Under the pieces are notes generated by a model. It was not told the DNA's origin, ran no database searches, and worked only from the letters and a program-made list of their open reading frames with translations. Position numbers and translations under genes: made by a program. This document shows positions 8,538 to 16,748 of a stretch of DNA of 64,000 bases, one piece after another; the first letter of the stretch is position 1, and each line of letters opens with the position of its first letter. This stretch comes from Achromobacter kerstersii (lineage in GTDB: Bacteria; Pseudomonadota; Gammaproteobacteria; Burkholderiales; Burkholderiaceae_B): NCBI RefSeq assembly GCF_902859595.1, contig NZ_CADIJQ010000003.1, forward strand, positions 434,001 to 498,000. Reading direction: 5' to 3'.

Positions 8538-9470
8538 CGCGTACGGGCGCCACGGCAGGTCGGTGCTCCAGGCAGCGGCGATGTCATCGATCAGCACGCG
8601 CACTTTAGGCGATAGATGCCGCCGATGCGGATACACCGCATACACCGGCGCGCCCGCGCCGGCCACGGATTCCAGCACGGGGGCCAGGCGGCCGGCGCGC
8701 AAGTCGTCGGCCACCAGGAACGCGCCCAATTGCGCAATGCCGTCGCCGGCCACGGCCGCGTCGCGCAACGCCTCGGTGTGGCCCACCCGTAGCCGGCCCG
8801 CCACCGGAACCTGGCGTTCCTGTCCCTGAACGGTAAAGCGCCATGGCACCGGTTGCCCGGTATGCGTGAAGACCAGCGTCTGATGCTGGGCCAGCGCGTC
8901 GATGGTGGCGGGCGCGCCGTAGCGATGCAGATAATCGGGCGCAGCGCAGGTGATCAGCCGGTGGGGCGCCAGCACGCGCCGCACCAACCGGCTGTCTGCT
9001 TCGCCGCCAATGCGGATGGCGACATCGATGCCGTCGCGCACCAGATCGGTGTAGTCGTCCGAGAAACTGATGTCCGCGTCCACGTCCGGCCAACGCCGCA
9101 AGTAGCCGCGCACCAGCGGCATCACATGCAAGCGGCCCAACGAGACAGGCAGGTCGATGCGCAAGCGGCCACGCGGCGCCTGCTGCCGGCTGGCCATGGC
9201 GTCGGTGGCGTTGTCCACCTCGGACAAGATGCGTTGCGCGTGCTCGTAGAAGAGGCGGCCGTCGTCGCTCAGGCTGACGCTGCGCGTGCTGCGATGAAAC
9301 AGCCGCACGCCCAGGCTTTGCTCCAGACGCGCAATGCACTTGCCGATGGCGGATCGGGACAGGCTCAGTTTTTCAGCGGCCGCGGTGAAGCTCTGCGCGT
9401 CGGCCACGCGCACGAAGGCGAGGACGTCGCCGATGTGATCGAGCCGTTGAAGCGGGGGCGGGTTGTTCAC
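8535..9470 (-). CDS. LysR-family transcriptional regulator (efflux-linked)
   Basis: This is a 311-aa LysR regulator. The helix-turn-helix (FTAAAEKLSLSRSAIGKCIARLE in outline) follows the start RLDHIGDVLAFVRVADAQS. The effector domain has RGRLRIDLPVSLGRLHV and VRDGIDVAIRIG, typical of the CrgA/DmlR-like subgroup. The GTG at 9470 is chosen because only about 14 residues precede the domain; an in-frame ATG at 9548 would add 26 residues. It is divergent from an MFS exporter at 9593, the classic regulator-exporter arrangement, so it probably controls that gene. Confidence 0.87.
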   Translation of the reverse strand: MNNPPPLQRLDHIGDVLAFVRVADAQSFTAAAEKLSLSRSAIGKCIARLEQSLGVRLFHRSTRSVSLSDDGRLFYEHAQRILSEVDNATDAMASRQQAPRGRLRIDLPVSLGRLHVMPLVRGYLRRWPDVDADISFSDDYTDLVRDGIDVAIRIGGEADSRLVRRVLAPHRLITCAAPDYLHRYGAPATIDALAQHQTLVFTHTGQPVPWRFTVQGQERQVPVAGRLRVGHTEALRDAAVAGDGIAQLGAFLVADDLRAGRLAPVLESVAGAGAPVYAVYPHRRHLSPKVRVLIDDIAAAWSTDLPWRPYA

Positions 9471-9592
9471 GAAAGATTGTCCACGGTTCGTCCCTTGTAT
9501 TGCGCTTGTTGCCTGCTTTATCTTCGAAATGGAAACAGTAGACTGCATAAGGGTCGACCCCGCAATGGGGCTTTTCTGGAACGCAACGCACG

Positions 9593-10795
9593 ATGACCCA
9601 AACCTCTACCCCGCAAGCCGGCAGACCGAATTCGGCTTCAACTTCCTTGCGCGCCTGGCTGGGCGTCACCGCCGTGGGGCTGGCCACCTTCAGCGTGGTC
9701 ACCACCGAAATGCTGCCGGTGGGCTTGCTGGTGCCGATCACGCACGAATTGAATGTATCGGTGGGCGAGGGTGGTTGGATGCTTTTCGTGCCGGCCATTC
9801 TGGCGGCCTTGTTTGCGCCGCTGATCGTCATCCGGCCCAAGGGCACCGATAGCCGTTGGCTGCTTTGCGGGCTGCTGGCCTTGCTGATGGGGGCGAATCT
9901 GGCCAGCGCGCTGGCGCCGTCCATGCCGTGGTTGTTGGGCGCGCGCGTGCTGGTGGGCATTTGCATCGGCGGCATCTGGGCGATCGCGGGCGGGCTGGCG
10001 GGCAGACTCGTTGCACCGCACGCGGTGGGTGTGGCCACCGCCATCATCTTTGGCGGGGTTGCGGTGGCCTCGGTGCTGGGCGTGCCGCTGGGCGCCTTCA
10101 TTGGTGAGCTGGCAGGGTGGCGCGCCGCGTTTGGGACGATGGCGGTGTTGTGCGCAGCCGTGCTCGTGCTGATCTGGCTGGCCTTGCCGCCGCTGCCCGC
10201 ACCGCGCGGCTTATCGGCGCGCGAACTGGCCTGGCTGCTTTCGAATTCGGCGTTGCGGCGGGGCTTGCTGATCACCTTGTTCATGGTGGCGGGCCATTTC
10301 ATGGCGTACACCTTTGTGCGGCCGATGCTGCAAACGCAGGCGGGGTTTGGCCAGCAATGGATAGGCCTGTTGTTGTTCGCGTATGGCGTGGCGGGTGTGG
10401 CGGGAAATTTTCTGGCGGGTTCCGCCGCCGCACGCCGTCCCGCCGCCGTTTTGATGACAATTGCCGTCACCTTGCTGCTGACCCTGGCGCTGCTGGGCGG
10501 GCTGGGCCATTGGCCGCCGGCCAGCGCGCTGTTGTTGGTGGTGTGGGGGCTGGCGTATGGCGGCGTGTCGGTGTCGCTTCAGATCTGGATGCTGCGGGCG
10601 GCGCCTGACGCGGTGGACGCCGCCACGGCCTTCTTCGTGGCGATGTTCAACCTGGCGATCGCGGCGGGTTCCTTCTTGGGCGCGGCCAGCGTGGATGCGC
10701 TGGGCTTGCAGATGAACGCGTGGCTGGCGGCGGCGTGCATGCTGTTGCCGGTGGGCGCGCTATGGCGCCGGCCGCACGCGCTGACAGCCGCGTGA
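9593..10795 (+). CDS. MFS transporter, DHA1 drug/purine efflux type
   Basis: This is a 400-aa inner-membrane proton-coupled exporter with about 12 hydrophobic segments. The start LGVTAVGLATFSVVTTEMLPVGLL and the helix-4 region LGARVLVGICIGGIWAIAGGLA, abbreviated as TTEMLPVGLL and GARVLVGICIGGIW, match the DHA1 group that includes NepI and sugar or arabinose exporters. It is transcribed away from a LysR gene with a 122-base shared promoter region. The substrate cannot be told; purine nucleosides or small drugs are usual for relatives. Confidence 0.88.
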   Translation: MTQTSTPQAGRPNSASTSLRAWLGVTAVGLATFSVVTTEMLPVGLLVPITHELNVSVGEGGWMLFVPAILAALFAPLIVIRPKGTDSRWLLCGLLALLMGANLASALAPSMPWLLGARVLVGICIGGIWAIAGGLAGRLVAPHAVGVATAIIFGGVAVASVLGVPLGAFIGELAGWRAAFGTMAVLCAAVLVLIWLALPPLPAPRGLSARELAWLLSNSALRRGLLITLFMVAGHFMAYTFVRPMLQTQAGFGQQWIGLLLFAYGVAGVAGNFLAGSAAARRPAAVLMTIAVTLLLTLALLGGLGHWPPASALLLVVWGLAYGGVSVSLQIWMLRAAPDAVDAATAFFVAMFNLAIAAGSFLGAASVDALGLQMNAWLAAACMLLPVGALWRRPHALTAA

Positions 10796-10803
10796 TGGCG
10801 CGA

Positions 10804-12231
10804 TCAGTCGCCGCTGAACATCGGCCGCAACGACGTTTCAAGGCGGACGGCGTGGCGCCTGCCTTCGACCTGGAACTCGTCTTCTTTGCCATTCGGCGCC
10901 GGATCGCGCAACCACATCAAGGCCGACAGACCCGACTTCGCGTCGTAGCTGCCGAACCAGTCGATCAGCCGCCCGAGATGGCAGCGCGCGCCCACCTGCA
11001 CAGGAAAGTCAGCGACGATCTCGATCGAATAATGTCCCGGGCCGTAGTGGTAGTAGGCATCCTGATCATCCGCTTTGACGCCCGCAGGGATGGGGCAGAG
11101 CGGACGGGCGGGAGAGCCCGGCTCGCGGGCGGCGGCGGGCCCTTGCGCGGTTTCAGGATCAATGCGCGTCAACGCTTGCGTGAGCGCGGCGTGCAAGGAG
11201 TCGTCCAGCGTGCGGGCCGGTTCTTTGTCGGCGCGCTTCTGGTGTTTGGGAATGCTTAGCTGATAGCGGTAGCGCACGGTCAGCGTGGGGGCGTCGCCGG
11301 GGTCACGGAAGGGGCGCAGCAGGTAGACATCGTCCGCGCCGTAGCGGCTGTTGCGATAGGCCGCGTAGACGCGTCCGCGCAGCGTGATCCAGTCAGCCGC
11401 CTGGTTGGAGCCGCGTCCATTCAGCGTGTACAGGCCGGAGGCGGATTCGCGGTTGCTGTCGCCTGCGGTGGCGGTGAATTTGCCTTTGTCTCGGCGCAGG
11501 GCGCTGACGTCCGAGAACAAGCCCGTGCCGCCGGTGTAGGAGTCGATCACCACGTCGCGCAGGCCGTCGCCGTCCAGATCCATCAAGGTGTAGGACGCCA
11601 CGCCGTTCTCGCCGCCTGACTCGATGCCGGATGCCAGCAGCGCCGCCCATTCATCTTGCGATACACCGTGGGGGCGTTTGGTGGGAAATTTGGCTTCATC
11701 ATCATCGTCACTTCGAACATTGTCGAAGCGCGTCTTGCCGGTTTTCACCGACAGCGCGGCCAAGGTGGACTTCAGCGGAAACTCGGCATCCGTCTGGCTC
11801 GCGGTTTGTACGGCCTGGCGCAAATCTTCAAGCGCCTGCCGGTCGGTCTCGTCCGGCACATAGGCGTTGGCACGGCGCAAACCATCCTGCAAGGCGCTCA
11901 GGCGCAGCAGGGTTTGGTCGCGGATGCAGTCGGTGTTGCCGCCGCAGCGGTTGCGCGTGCGCAGCCAGTCGCGTTGTTCATCGCGCAGCGCGGCGCGCCC
12001 GTCCGGCCGCGCAGCGCCAAGCTTGGCGTAAGCGTCCGACAAATCACTGTCTTGACGAAGCAGGTCGGCGTTGGCGCAAATGGCCAGTTCGGTCGGCGTT
12101 TTGGCTTGGGCGCAATTCATCCCGGCGGCAAGCGCGGGCGAGGCCAGGGGCAGCAAAATGAGCAGGCCGCCGAGCAAGAGCTTGGGAGTCGGGGTCAATA
12201 GGCACCGGGAAATGTGTAAGGTAGAGGGCAT
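10804..12231 (-). CDS. exported protein with N-terminal LprI (DUF1311) domain
   Basis: This is a 475-aa secreted protein. A signal peptide ([20 protein letters not shown]) is followed at about residues 40-105 by an LprI-type domain with its Cys pattern: MNCAQAKTPTELAICAN, then LRDEQRDWLRTRNRCG, then DCIRDQTLLRL. LprI domains inhibit lysozyme in some species. The following 350 residues contain an FG-GAP-like stretch (LMDLDGDGLRDVVIDS) and no family I recognise. The ATG at 12231 is chosen because the signal peptide begins there. A perfect AAGGAGG lies further upstream at 12283-12289 but is followed only by AUU/CUG/UUG codons in frame. Confidence 0.75.
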   Translation of the reverse strand: MPSTLHISRCLLTPTPKLLLGGLLILLPLASPALAAGMNCAQAKTPTELAICANADLLRQDSDLSDAYAKLGAARPDGRAALRDEQRDWLRTRNRCGGNTDCIRDQTLLRLSALQDGLRRANAYVPDETDRQALEDLRQAVQTASQTDAEFPLKSTLAALSVKTGKTRFDNVRSDDDDEAKFPTKRPHGVSQDEWAALLASGIESGGENGVASYTLMDLDGDGLRDVVIDSYTGGTGLFSDVSALRRDKGKFTATAGDSNRESASGLYTLNGRGSNQAADWITLRGRVYAAYRNSRYGADDVYLLRPFRDPGDAPTLTVRYRYQLSIPKHQKRADKEPARTLDDSLHAALTQALTRIDPETAQGPAAAREPGSPARPLCPIPAGVKADDQDAYYHYGPGHYSIEIVADFPVQVGARCHLGRLIDWFGSYDAKSGLSALMWLRDPAPNGKEDEFQVEGRRHAVRLETSLRPMFSGD

Positions 12232-12258
12232 TACACGATTGAACGTTGAACCAGGCAA

Positions 12259-12294
12259 GCGGCCCGTCAGGTAAATGGGCCGCCTCCTTTTTTT
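12259..12294 (+). terminator. intrinsic-terminator-like hairpin in the marC leader
   Basis: A 7-bp stem (GCGGCCC at 12259-12265 with GGGCCGC at 12277-12283) and an 11-base loop are followed by CTCC and seven Ts (12288-12294) that abut the ATG at 12295. No plus-strand gene lies upstream, since the upstream gene is on the minus strand. It therefore may act as a leader attenuator of the MarC gene or end an antisense transcript. Confidence 0.6.
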
Positions 12295-12987
12295 ATGAGC
12301 CCCATGATTGACGATCTGATCCAACTCGCCAAACTCACCAGCCTTGGGCTGGCGCTGATGCTGCCCTTGGCCAACCCGCTGACCTCGATGACGCTGCTGC
12401 TGTCGCTCGGCGCGCAGATTCCTTATAAAGAGCGCGAACGCCAGGTGACGCAGGCGGCGTATTACGTGGTCGGCATCATGTTGGTGACCTACTACGCGGG
12501 TGCGTGGATCATGCATACGTTCGGCATTTCGATTCCGGGCTTGCGCATTGCGGGTGGCCTGATCGTGGTCAGCATCGGTTTCAGCATGCTGTTCCCGCCT
12601 GCCGAACCGCGCTCGCTGGCGGCGGAAGCGGCCGCCGACGCCAAGGCGCGCGACACGCCGAACATCGCGTTCGTGCCACTGGCGCTGCCTGGAACGGCGG
12701 GGCCAGGCACCATCGCCATGATCATCAGCGGGGCGGCCTCGATTGATGGCGCGATCACGCCACAGTATCCGACGTGGGTGGTGGCGGTAACGCCCATCAT
12801 CGTGTTCGCCTTGCTGGGCGTGCTGTTCTGGATCTGCCTGCGTTCGGCGGGCCGCATCGTGGCGGTGATCGGGCAAAGCGGCGTGGAAGCCATTTCGCGC
12901 GTCATGGGCTTCCTGCTGGTGTGCATGGGGGTTCAATTCGTCATCAACGGCGTGTTGGAAATTGTGGGCAAGCATGTTGGTGGATAA
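12295..12987 (+). CDS. MarC family integral membrane protein
   Basis: This is a six-helix inner-membrane protein (230 aa) of the MarC/UPF0056 family, whose biochemical role is unsettled. Family hallmarks are LALMLPLANPLTSMTLLLSLG, abbreviated PLANPLTSMTLLLSL, FGISIPGLRIAGGLIV, and PLALPGTAGPGTIAMII. Start codons at 12295 and 12304 are both possible and neither has a Shine-Dalgarno; the first follows directly on a T-tract. The 3' end overlaps the next gene, so the two are probably co-expressed. Confidence 0.87.
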   Translation: MSPMIDDLIQLAKLTSLGLALMLPLANPLTSMTLLLSLGAQIPYKERERQVTQAAYYVVGIMLVTYYAGAWIMHTFGISIPGLRIAGGLIVVSIGFSMLFPPAEPRSLAAEAAADAKARDTPNIAFVPLALPGTAGPGTIAMIISGAASIDGAITPQYPTWVVAVTPIIVFALLGVLFWICLRSAGRIVAVIGQSGVEAISRVMGFLLVCMGVQFVINGVLEIVGKHVGG

Positions 12988-13996
12988 GCCGGTGCGCCGC
13001 GCTGGACGCTTGCGTCGGGGGCTGGTGGGGGTGGGGCGCGTGCTGGTCACGCTGCTGGTGGCCGCGTCCGCGCTGTGGGGTTGTCTTGCGCTGTGGTATC
13101 AGGCGCCGGGCGGCGTGTGGGGCAAGGGGGCGGCGGCCGCTGTGTGGGCCGCGCTATGCCTGGGCGCGGCGGTGGCGTTGTGGCGCGCGGGGCCGTGGCG
13201 GCGGGCAGGGTGGGCGTATCTGATCGGGCTGGTCCTGCTGGCCGGCTGGTGGCAAACGCTTGCGCCGTCCAATGACCGCATCTGGGCCGACGACGTGGCG
13301 AAGATGCTGCGCGGCACGGTGCAAGGTTCGACGGTCACGCTCGAGAACGTGCGCAATTTCGATTGGCGTACGGACACCGACTACACCGCCCGCTGGGAAA
13401 CGCGGCAATACGATCTGGACAAGCTCGTGTCCGTGGACATGGCGCTGTCTTACTGGGCGGGCCCGGCCATTGCGCACACGCTCGTCTCCTTCGGTTTCTC
13501 CGACGGGCGGCACGTGGTGTTCTCGGTTGAGATCCGCAAGGAACGCGGCGAACAATTCTCCGAGATCGGCGGCTTCTTCAAACAGTTCGAATTGAGCGTG
13601 GTGGCGGCCGAAGAGCGCGACATCCTGTATGTGCGCGCCGGACCTCGCGGGGAAAGCGTGTATTTGTACCCAGTGCGCATGCCAGAGCGCGCGATGCGCG
13701 AGCTATTTCTGTCCTACGTCAACACCGCCAACGCGCTGGTGACGACGCCGCGCTTCTATCACACGGTTACGGCCAACTGCACGACATTGGTCTACCGCAT
13801 GGTCAACGCCATCGTGCCGGGCCTGCCGTTGGACTTACGCATCCTGCTGTCGGGCTATCTGCCCGAATACCTGTACGACCAGGGCGGACTAGATACCAGC
13901 GTCCCGCTGGACGTGCTGCGAGCGCGGGCATCGATTGGCCATCAGGCCCCGCCGGGTGACGACCCGCTTGCCTTCTCCCGCCTGATTCGGCCTTAA
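12974..13996 (+). CDS. DUF4105 membrane-associated protein
   Basis: This 340-aa protein has three N-terminal hydrophobic segments (about residues 18-40, 48-66 and 76-92), then a large domain matching DUF4105: NVRNFDWRTDTDYTARWETRQY, given in part as FDWRTDTDYTARWE, then SFGFSDGRHVVFSVEIRKE and FYHTVTANCTTLVYRMVN. The conserved N-C-T motif suggests a papain-like fold, but no activity is known to me. The ATG at 12974 overlaps the MarC stop by 14 bases. It shares its stop region with the convergent TetR gene. Confidence 0.85.
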   Translation: MLVDKPVRRAGRLRRGLVGVGRVLVTLLVAASALWGCLALWYQAPGGVWGKGAAAAVWAALCLGAAVALWRAGPWRRAGWAYLIGLVLLAGWWQTLAPSNDRIWADDVAKMLRGTVQGSTVTLENVRNFDWRTDTDYTARWETRQYDLDKLVSVDMALSYWAGPAIAHTLVSFGFSDGRHVVFSVEIRKERGEQFSEIGGFFKQFELSVVAAEERDILYVRAGPRGESVYLYPVRMPERAMRELFLSYVNTANALVTTPRFYHTVTANCTTLVYRMVNAIVPGLPLDLRILLSGYLPEYLYDQGGLDTSVPLDVLRARASIGHQAPPGDDPLAFSRLIRP

Positions 13997-14628
13997 ACCT
14001 GATACGCGCGCAGCAACGTATCAATGCCGTAATGACAGGTCGCCAGCGCTTCGGCGGGCGGCCCGTCGGCATAGCCGCCGACCAGCCGCGCGTGGAACGC
14101 AATGCCGTTGATCAGGTTGCCGAGCGTCAGCGCCGCCTGGCGCGGATCGTCAATCTTCAGTTCGCCTTGTTCACACGCGGCGCGCAGGCACTGTTCCAGC
14201 GGCGCATGAATTTGCGTGTCGACGGCCTGTTGCAGGGACGCCGCCAACTGCGGCATGCGATGGCATTCCGACACCAGCAGCCGGTGCAGCGCGGCTGATT
14301 TGGGTTGCACCGCATAGGTCAAGAGCCGCACCGCCAACTGCTGCAGCGCCGGCCCCACCGCTTGGCCGGGCGGCGCCTTCAGGAACACGGCGGCCCGCAA
14401 GTTGTCCAACTCGAATTGCAGCACGGCAGCCAGCATGCCTTCCTTGCTGCCAAACAGCTGATACGCCGTGGCGGCGGACCCGCCAGCCTGCTGCACGATG
14501 CGTTGGATGGACGTTTGTGCGTACCCAAGTTCCAGTAACAACTGACTGGCCACTTCAAGCAGCCGCAGCCGCCTGGCTTCGCCCTTGGTGGTCAGGGCGC
14601 GCGGCATCGGATCGGCCGAATCGCTCAT
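13993..14628 (-). CDS. TetR-family transcriptional regulator
   Basis: This is a 211-aa repressor-type regulator. The helix-turn-helix lies at about residues 30-65 (LLLELGYAQTSIQRIVQQAGGSAATAYQLFGSKEGML in outline), with a C-terminal ligand domain of the AefR type (HRLLVSECHRMPQL). The ATG at 14628 has GGAG plus AGGTG upstream. Its 3' end overlaps the DUF4105 gene by four bases, tail to tail, with both stop codons inside TTAA. The likely target is its own promoter region or the small ORF at 14817. Confidence 0.88.
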   Translation of the reverse strand: MSDSADPMPRALTTKGEARRLRLLEVASQLLLELGYAQTSIQRIVQQAGGSAATAYQLFGSKEGMLAAVLQFELDNLRAAVFLKAPPGQAVGPALQQLAVRLLTYAVQPKSAALHRLLVSECHRMPQLAASLQQAVDTQIHAPLEQCLRAACEQGELKIDDPRQAALTLGNLINGIAFHARLVGGYADGPPAEALATCHYGIDTLLRAYQV

Positions 14629-14686
14629 CACCTGTTTCTCCCGGTTTCCATGGCATGGACATGACAGGGTTTTACCCCGTTTCGTC

Positions 14687-14705
14687 ATGTAATGTGGAGT
14701 ACATT
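14687..14705. promoter_or_regulatory. putative TetR operator
   Basis: Nested inverted repeats ATGTA-N8-TACAT and AATGT-GGAGT-ACATT lie 60-80 bases upstream of the TetR gene, between it and the small ORF at 14817. Position and symmetry fit an autoregulatory operator; this is an inference. Confidence 0.4.
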
Positions 14706-14775
14706 TCATTTTTGAGCGCCGCAAAAGCGCGCTTCAAAAGAGTCAAAAGCGGGTATTTCCCACGCGAGTTGTTGA

Positions 14776-14800
14776 CCCGGGACGAGTCCGGGCTGTTTTT
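14776..14800 (+). terminator. terminator-like hairpin before small ORF
   Basis: A 5-6 bp GC stem (CCCGG at 14776-14780 with CCGGG at 14788-14792) is followed by CTG and five Ts ending at 14800, directly before the AGGAGG of the small ORF. With no plus-strand gene upstream it may be an attenuator. The stem is short, so this is a weak call. Confidence 0.4.
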
Positions 14801-14816
14801 GTAGGAGGGCGCCCGA

Positions 14817-15020
14817 ATGTCCTGGCTGACCCTGAGCAGTGCCTTGATCATTGCGGCTGCCGCTGGCGCCGTGCTGTTGCGCCACCCCGGCGTGCTGTTG
14901 TACGACTGGATTGCCACTCGTAAGGCGGGCACCCGTACACGCGCAGCCCTGGTCGCCCCGAAAGCGCGTCCGCAAGCCGCCTCCGCCAAGCACGCCCCAC
15001 CCGCCGCTCTGGCGGGGTAA
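14817..15020 (+). CDS. small hypothetical membrane protein
   Basis: This is a 67-aa ORF with one N-terminal hydrophobic segment (LTLSSALIIAAAAGAVLL) and a basic, Ala-rich tail. I do not recognise the family. It is believable because AGGAGG (14803-14808) lies 8 bases before the ATG. It converges on the porin gene and its terminator lies just beyond. It may be regulated by the TetR protein or the leader hairpin. Confidence 0.5.
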   Translation: MSWLTLSSALIIAAAAGAVLLRHPGVLLYDWIATRKAGTRTRAALVAPKARPQAASAKHAPPAALAG

Positions 15021-15032
15021 AAAAATCCACAC

Positions 15033-15062
15033 ATAAAAAAAGCCACCCGTTTCCGGGTGGCT
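15033..15062 (-). terminator. Rho-independent terminator of the porin gene
   Basis: A perfect 9-bp stem (AGCCACCCG at 15041-15049 with CGGGTGGCT at 15054-15062) and a 4-base loop are followed on the minus strand by seven Ts. It lies 54 bases past the porin stop and can also end the small plus-strand ORF. Confidence 0.9.
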
Positions 15063-15115
15063 TAAGTCGTCAAGGGCGCCCCGACTCTGCTCAGTTGGGG
15101 CGGCCCGCAGCCTGC

Positions 15116-16252
15116 TTAGAAGCGATGGCGGATGCCGACGCCAACCGTGCTCATCTTGTCACCGTTGATGAAGGCGGCGCCATCGGCGTAGGACGCCAGA
15201 GCGTACAGGTTGGTCCGCTTGGACAGATCATACGTGTAGCCCAGGCTGTAGATGTCCATGGCGTACAGGTTCTTGTTCGGATCAGCACGCTGCCACGACG
15301 CGAAGACGTTGCTGGCGGCGCCGATGGGGGCGCTTACGCCGACCATGTATGAGTTGATGCGCAGGCCGTCCCACGTGAAGCGGCCATTCGTGAAGCCCTG
15401 GCCGTTGGCCGGGCCGCCTGCTTGCTGGCGGCCGCCCATCAACGAGAAATCCTGGCCGGCGAAAACGCCGTCTTCGGAACGGCCATAAGCCAGCGACAGC
15501 TTGACCACTTCGAAGTCGTAGGCGGCGCCGATAATGAACTGCTGCGGTTGCGGCTGGTTCGGCTTGCGGTATTGCACGTCATAGGACAAGGCCACCTTCA
15601 GCGGGCCGTTGTCGTAACGCACGCCGGCCGTCCAGGCGCGGTTGTTTTCCTTGGTCTTGAAGCCGGTCGGGCCTTCGACGTCATCGGTCGAGAACGAATA
15701 GCCCACGCCGCCTTGGAAGCCGCTCCAGACCGGGGTCTGGTACATGACCATGTTGTCGTAGCGAACCGTGTTGGCCGCGCTGAAAGCCATACCCATGTTG
15801 GCGTTCAGGTAGTCGAGCGAGAACGGATCAATGTCGCCGAAGTACTTGGACGCGATGTTGGTTTGGCGGCCCAGTTCCAGCAGACCGAACTGCTCGCTGT
15901 TCAGGCCGACGGTGGCTTGACGGCCGAACAGGCGGTCGCCTTGCGAACGGTTGCCATTATTGGCGGTGAAGCCGCTTTCCAACGTGAAGACAGCCGACAG
16001 GCCATCGCCCAGGTCTTCCGTTCCGCGCAGGCCAAAACGGGAACCGTTCTGGATGCCGTCGTTCATGCCGATCCGGGAGGAATAGTCGCCGCCGTTCACG
16101 CCACGGTTTGCGTCCGTGGTGCCAACCTTGCCACGTTGATAGGTCAGGCCCAGATCGACAATGCCGTACAGGGTGACAGACGTTTCAGCTTGGGCCGCAC
16201 CGGCCATGCCAGCCAGAATCGCGCCTACGAGCAAAGTTTTCGTTAGTTTCAT
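15116..16252 (-). CDS. major outer-membrane porin, Gram-negative porin family
   Basis: This is a 378-aa trimeric general porin of the Burkholderia/Bordetella type, allowing passive diffusion of small hydrophilic solutes. A signal peptide (LVGAILAGMAGAAQA, cleavage before ETSVTLYG) is followed by the first strand VTLYGIVDLGLTY and the signature GSRFGLRGTEDLGDGLSAVFTLE in outline. The protein ends in Phe (GIRHRF), as needed for outer-membrane assembly. The ATG at 16252 is preferred over the GTG at 16258. The long upstream leader carries a hairpin, hinting at post-transcriptional control. Confidence 0.95.
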   Translation of the reverse strand: MKLTKTLLVGAILAGMAGAAQAETSVTLYGIVDLGLTYQRGKVGTTDANRGVNGGDYSSRIGMNDGIQNGSRFGLRGTEDLGDGLSAVFTLESGFTANNGNRSQGDRLFGRQATVGLNSEQFGLLELGRQTNIASKYFGDIDPFSLDYLNANMGMAFSAANTVRYDNMVMYQTPVWSGFQGGVGYSFSTDDVEGPTGFKTKENNRAWTAGVRYDNGPLKVALSYDVQYRKPNQPQPQQFIIGAAYDFEVVKLSLAYGRSEDGVFAGQDFSLMGGRQQAGGPANGQGFTNGRFTWDGLRINSYMVGVSAPIGAASNVFASWQRADPNKNLYAMDIYSLGYTYDLSKRTNLYALASYADGAAFINGDKMSTVGVGIRHRF

Positions 16253-16748
16253 ATCCACATCCGGTTCTAAGGCTTGTATTGCCTGCTTTCAGCATTGCGA
16301 AAGCAGCCCTGGTGTCCACAATAGGGAACACCGCCGGAATACATGAAACTGAAAACTACATAATGGTTCGGAATATACAAATTGGGGTCGTATTCCGATG
16401 GCTTACCCCTGACTCCTTCCTTAATGGCTAAGATTCAGTTACTTGAGACACATATGAAAACCTCCGATTTATTGCGAGATAACAACAGTTCTTTAGAGAA
16501 ATGAACGGGAGTTAATCGCTAATGCAGGGAGAGTCACGATTTGAAGGGCGAATTTGAGCGGGGCCTCTTTCGTACAAATTGATAAATTGTGTCTATCATT
16601 TCGTTGCGATGAAGGCCCTGAAGGGTCGTTCCGCTGCCGTGTACGCGCGTTCGCGCAACTCGGGGGGCGCTGGAGATGCCGCTACGGCAGCCCGTAACTT
16701 TCAAGAACGTAACGGTGCCGTCGCCCCTATGGCGCGCTGCGCAAGGTA
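16253..16748. other. intergenic region, porin promoter and leader
   Basis: About 500 bases without a convincing gene, clearly richer in A+T than its surroundings, as expected for a strong porin promoter on the minus strand. A perfect 8-bp stem-loop (CTGCTTTC at 16283-16290, GAAAGCAG at 16299-16306) lies in the presumed porin leader, and a CGGAATA...TATTCCG inverted repeat lies further upstream. A 66-codon plus-strand frame at 16579 has no ribosome site or recognisable features. Confidence 0.5.

Noticed and set aside
8476-8829. 117-codon ORF with Gly/Cys/Ile repeats
   Set aside because: It is the translation of the nonamer array followed by the antisense of the LysR gene.
12232-13050. N-terminal extension of the LprI-domain protein
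   Set aside because: The frame is open across the MarC gene, but the signal peptide starting at 12231 shows the true start.
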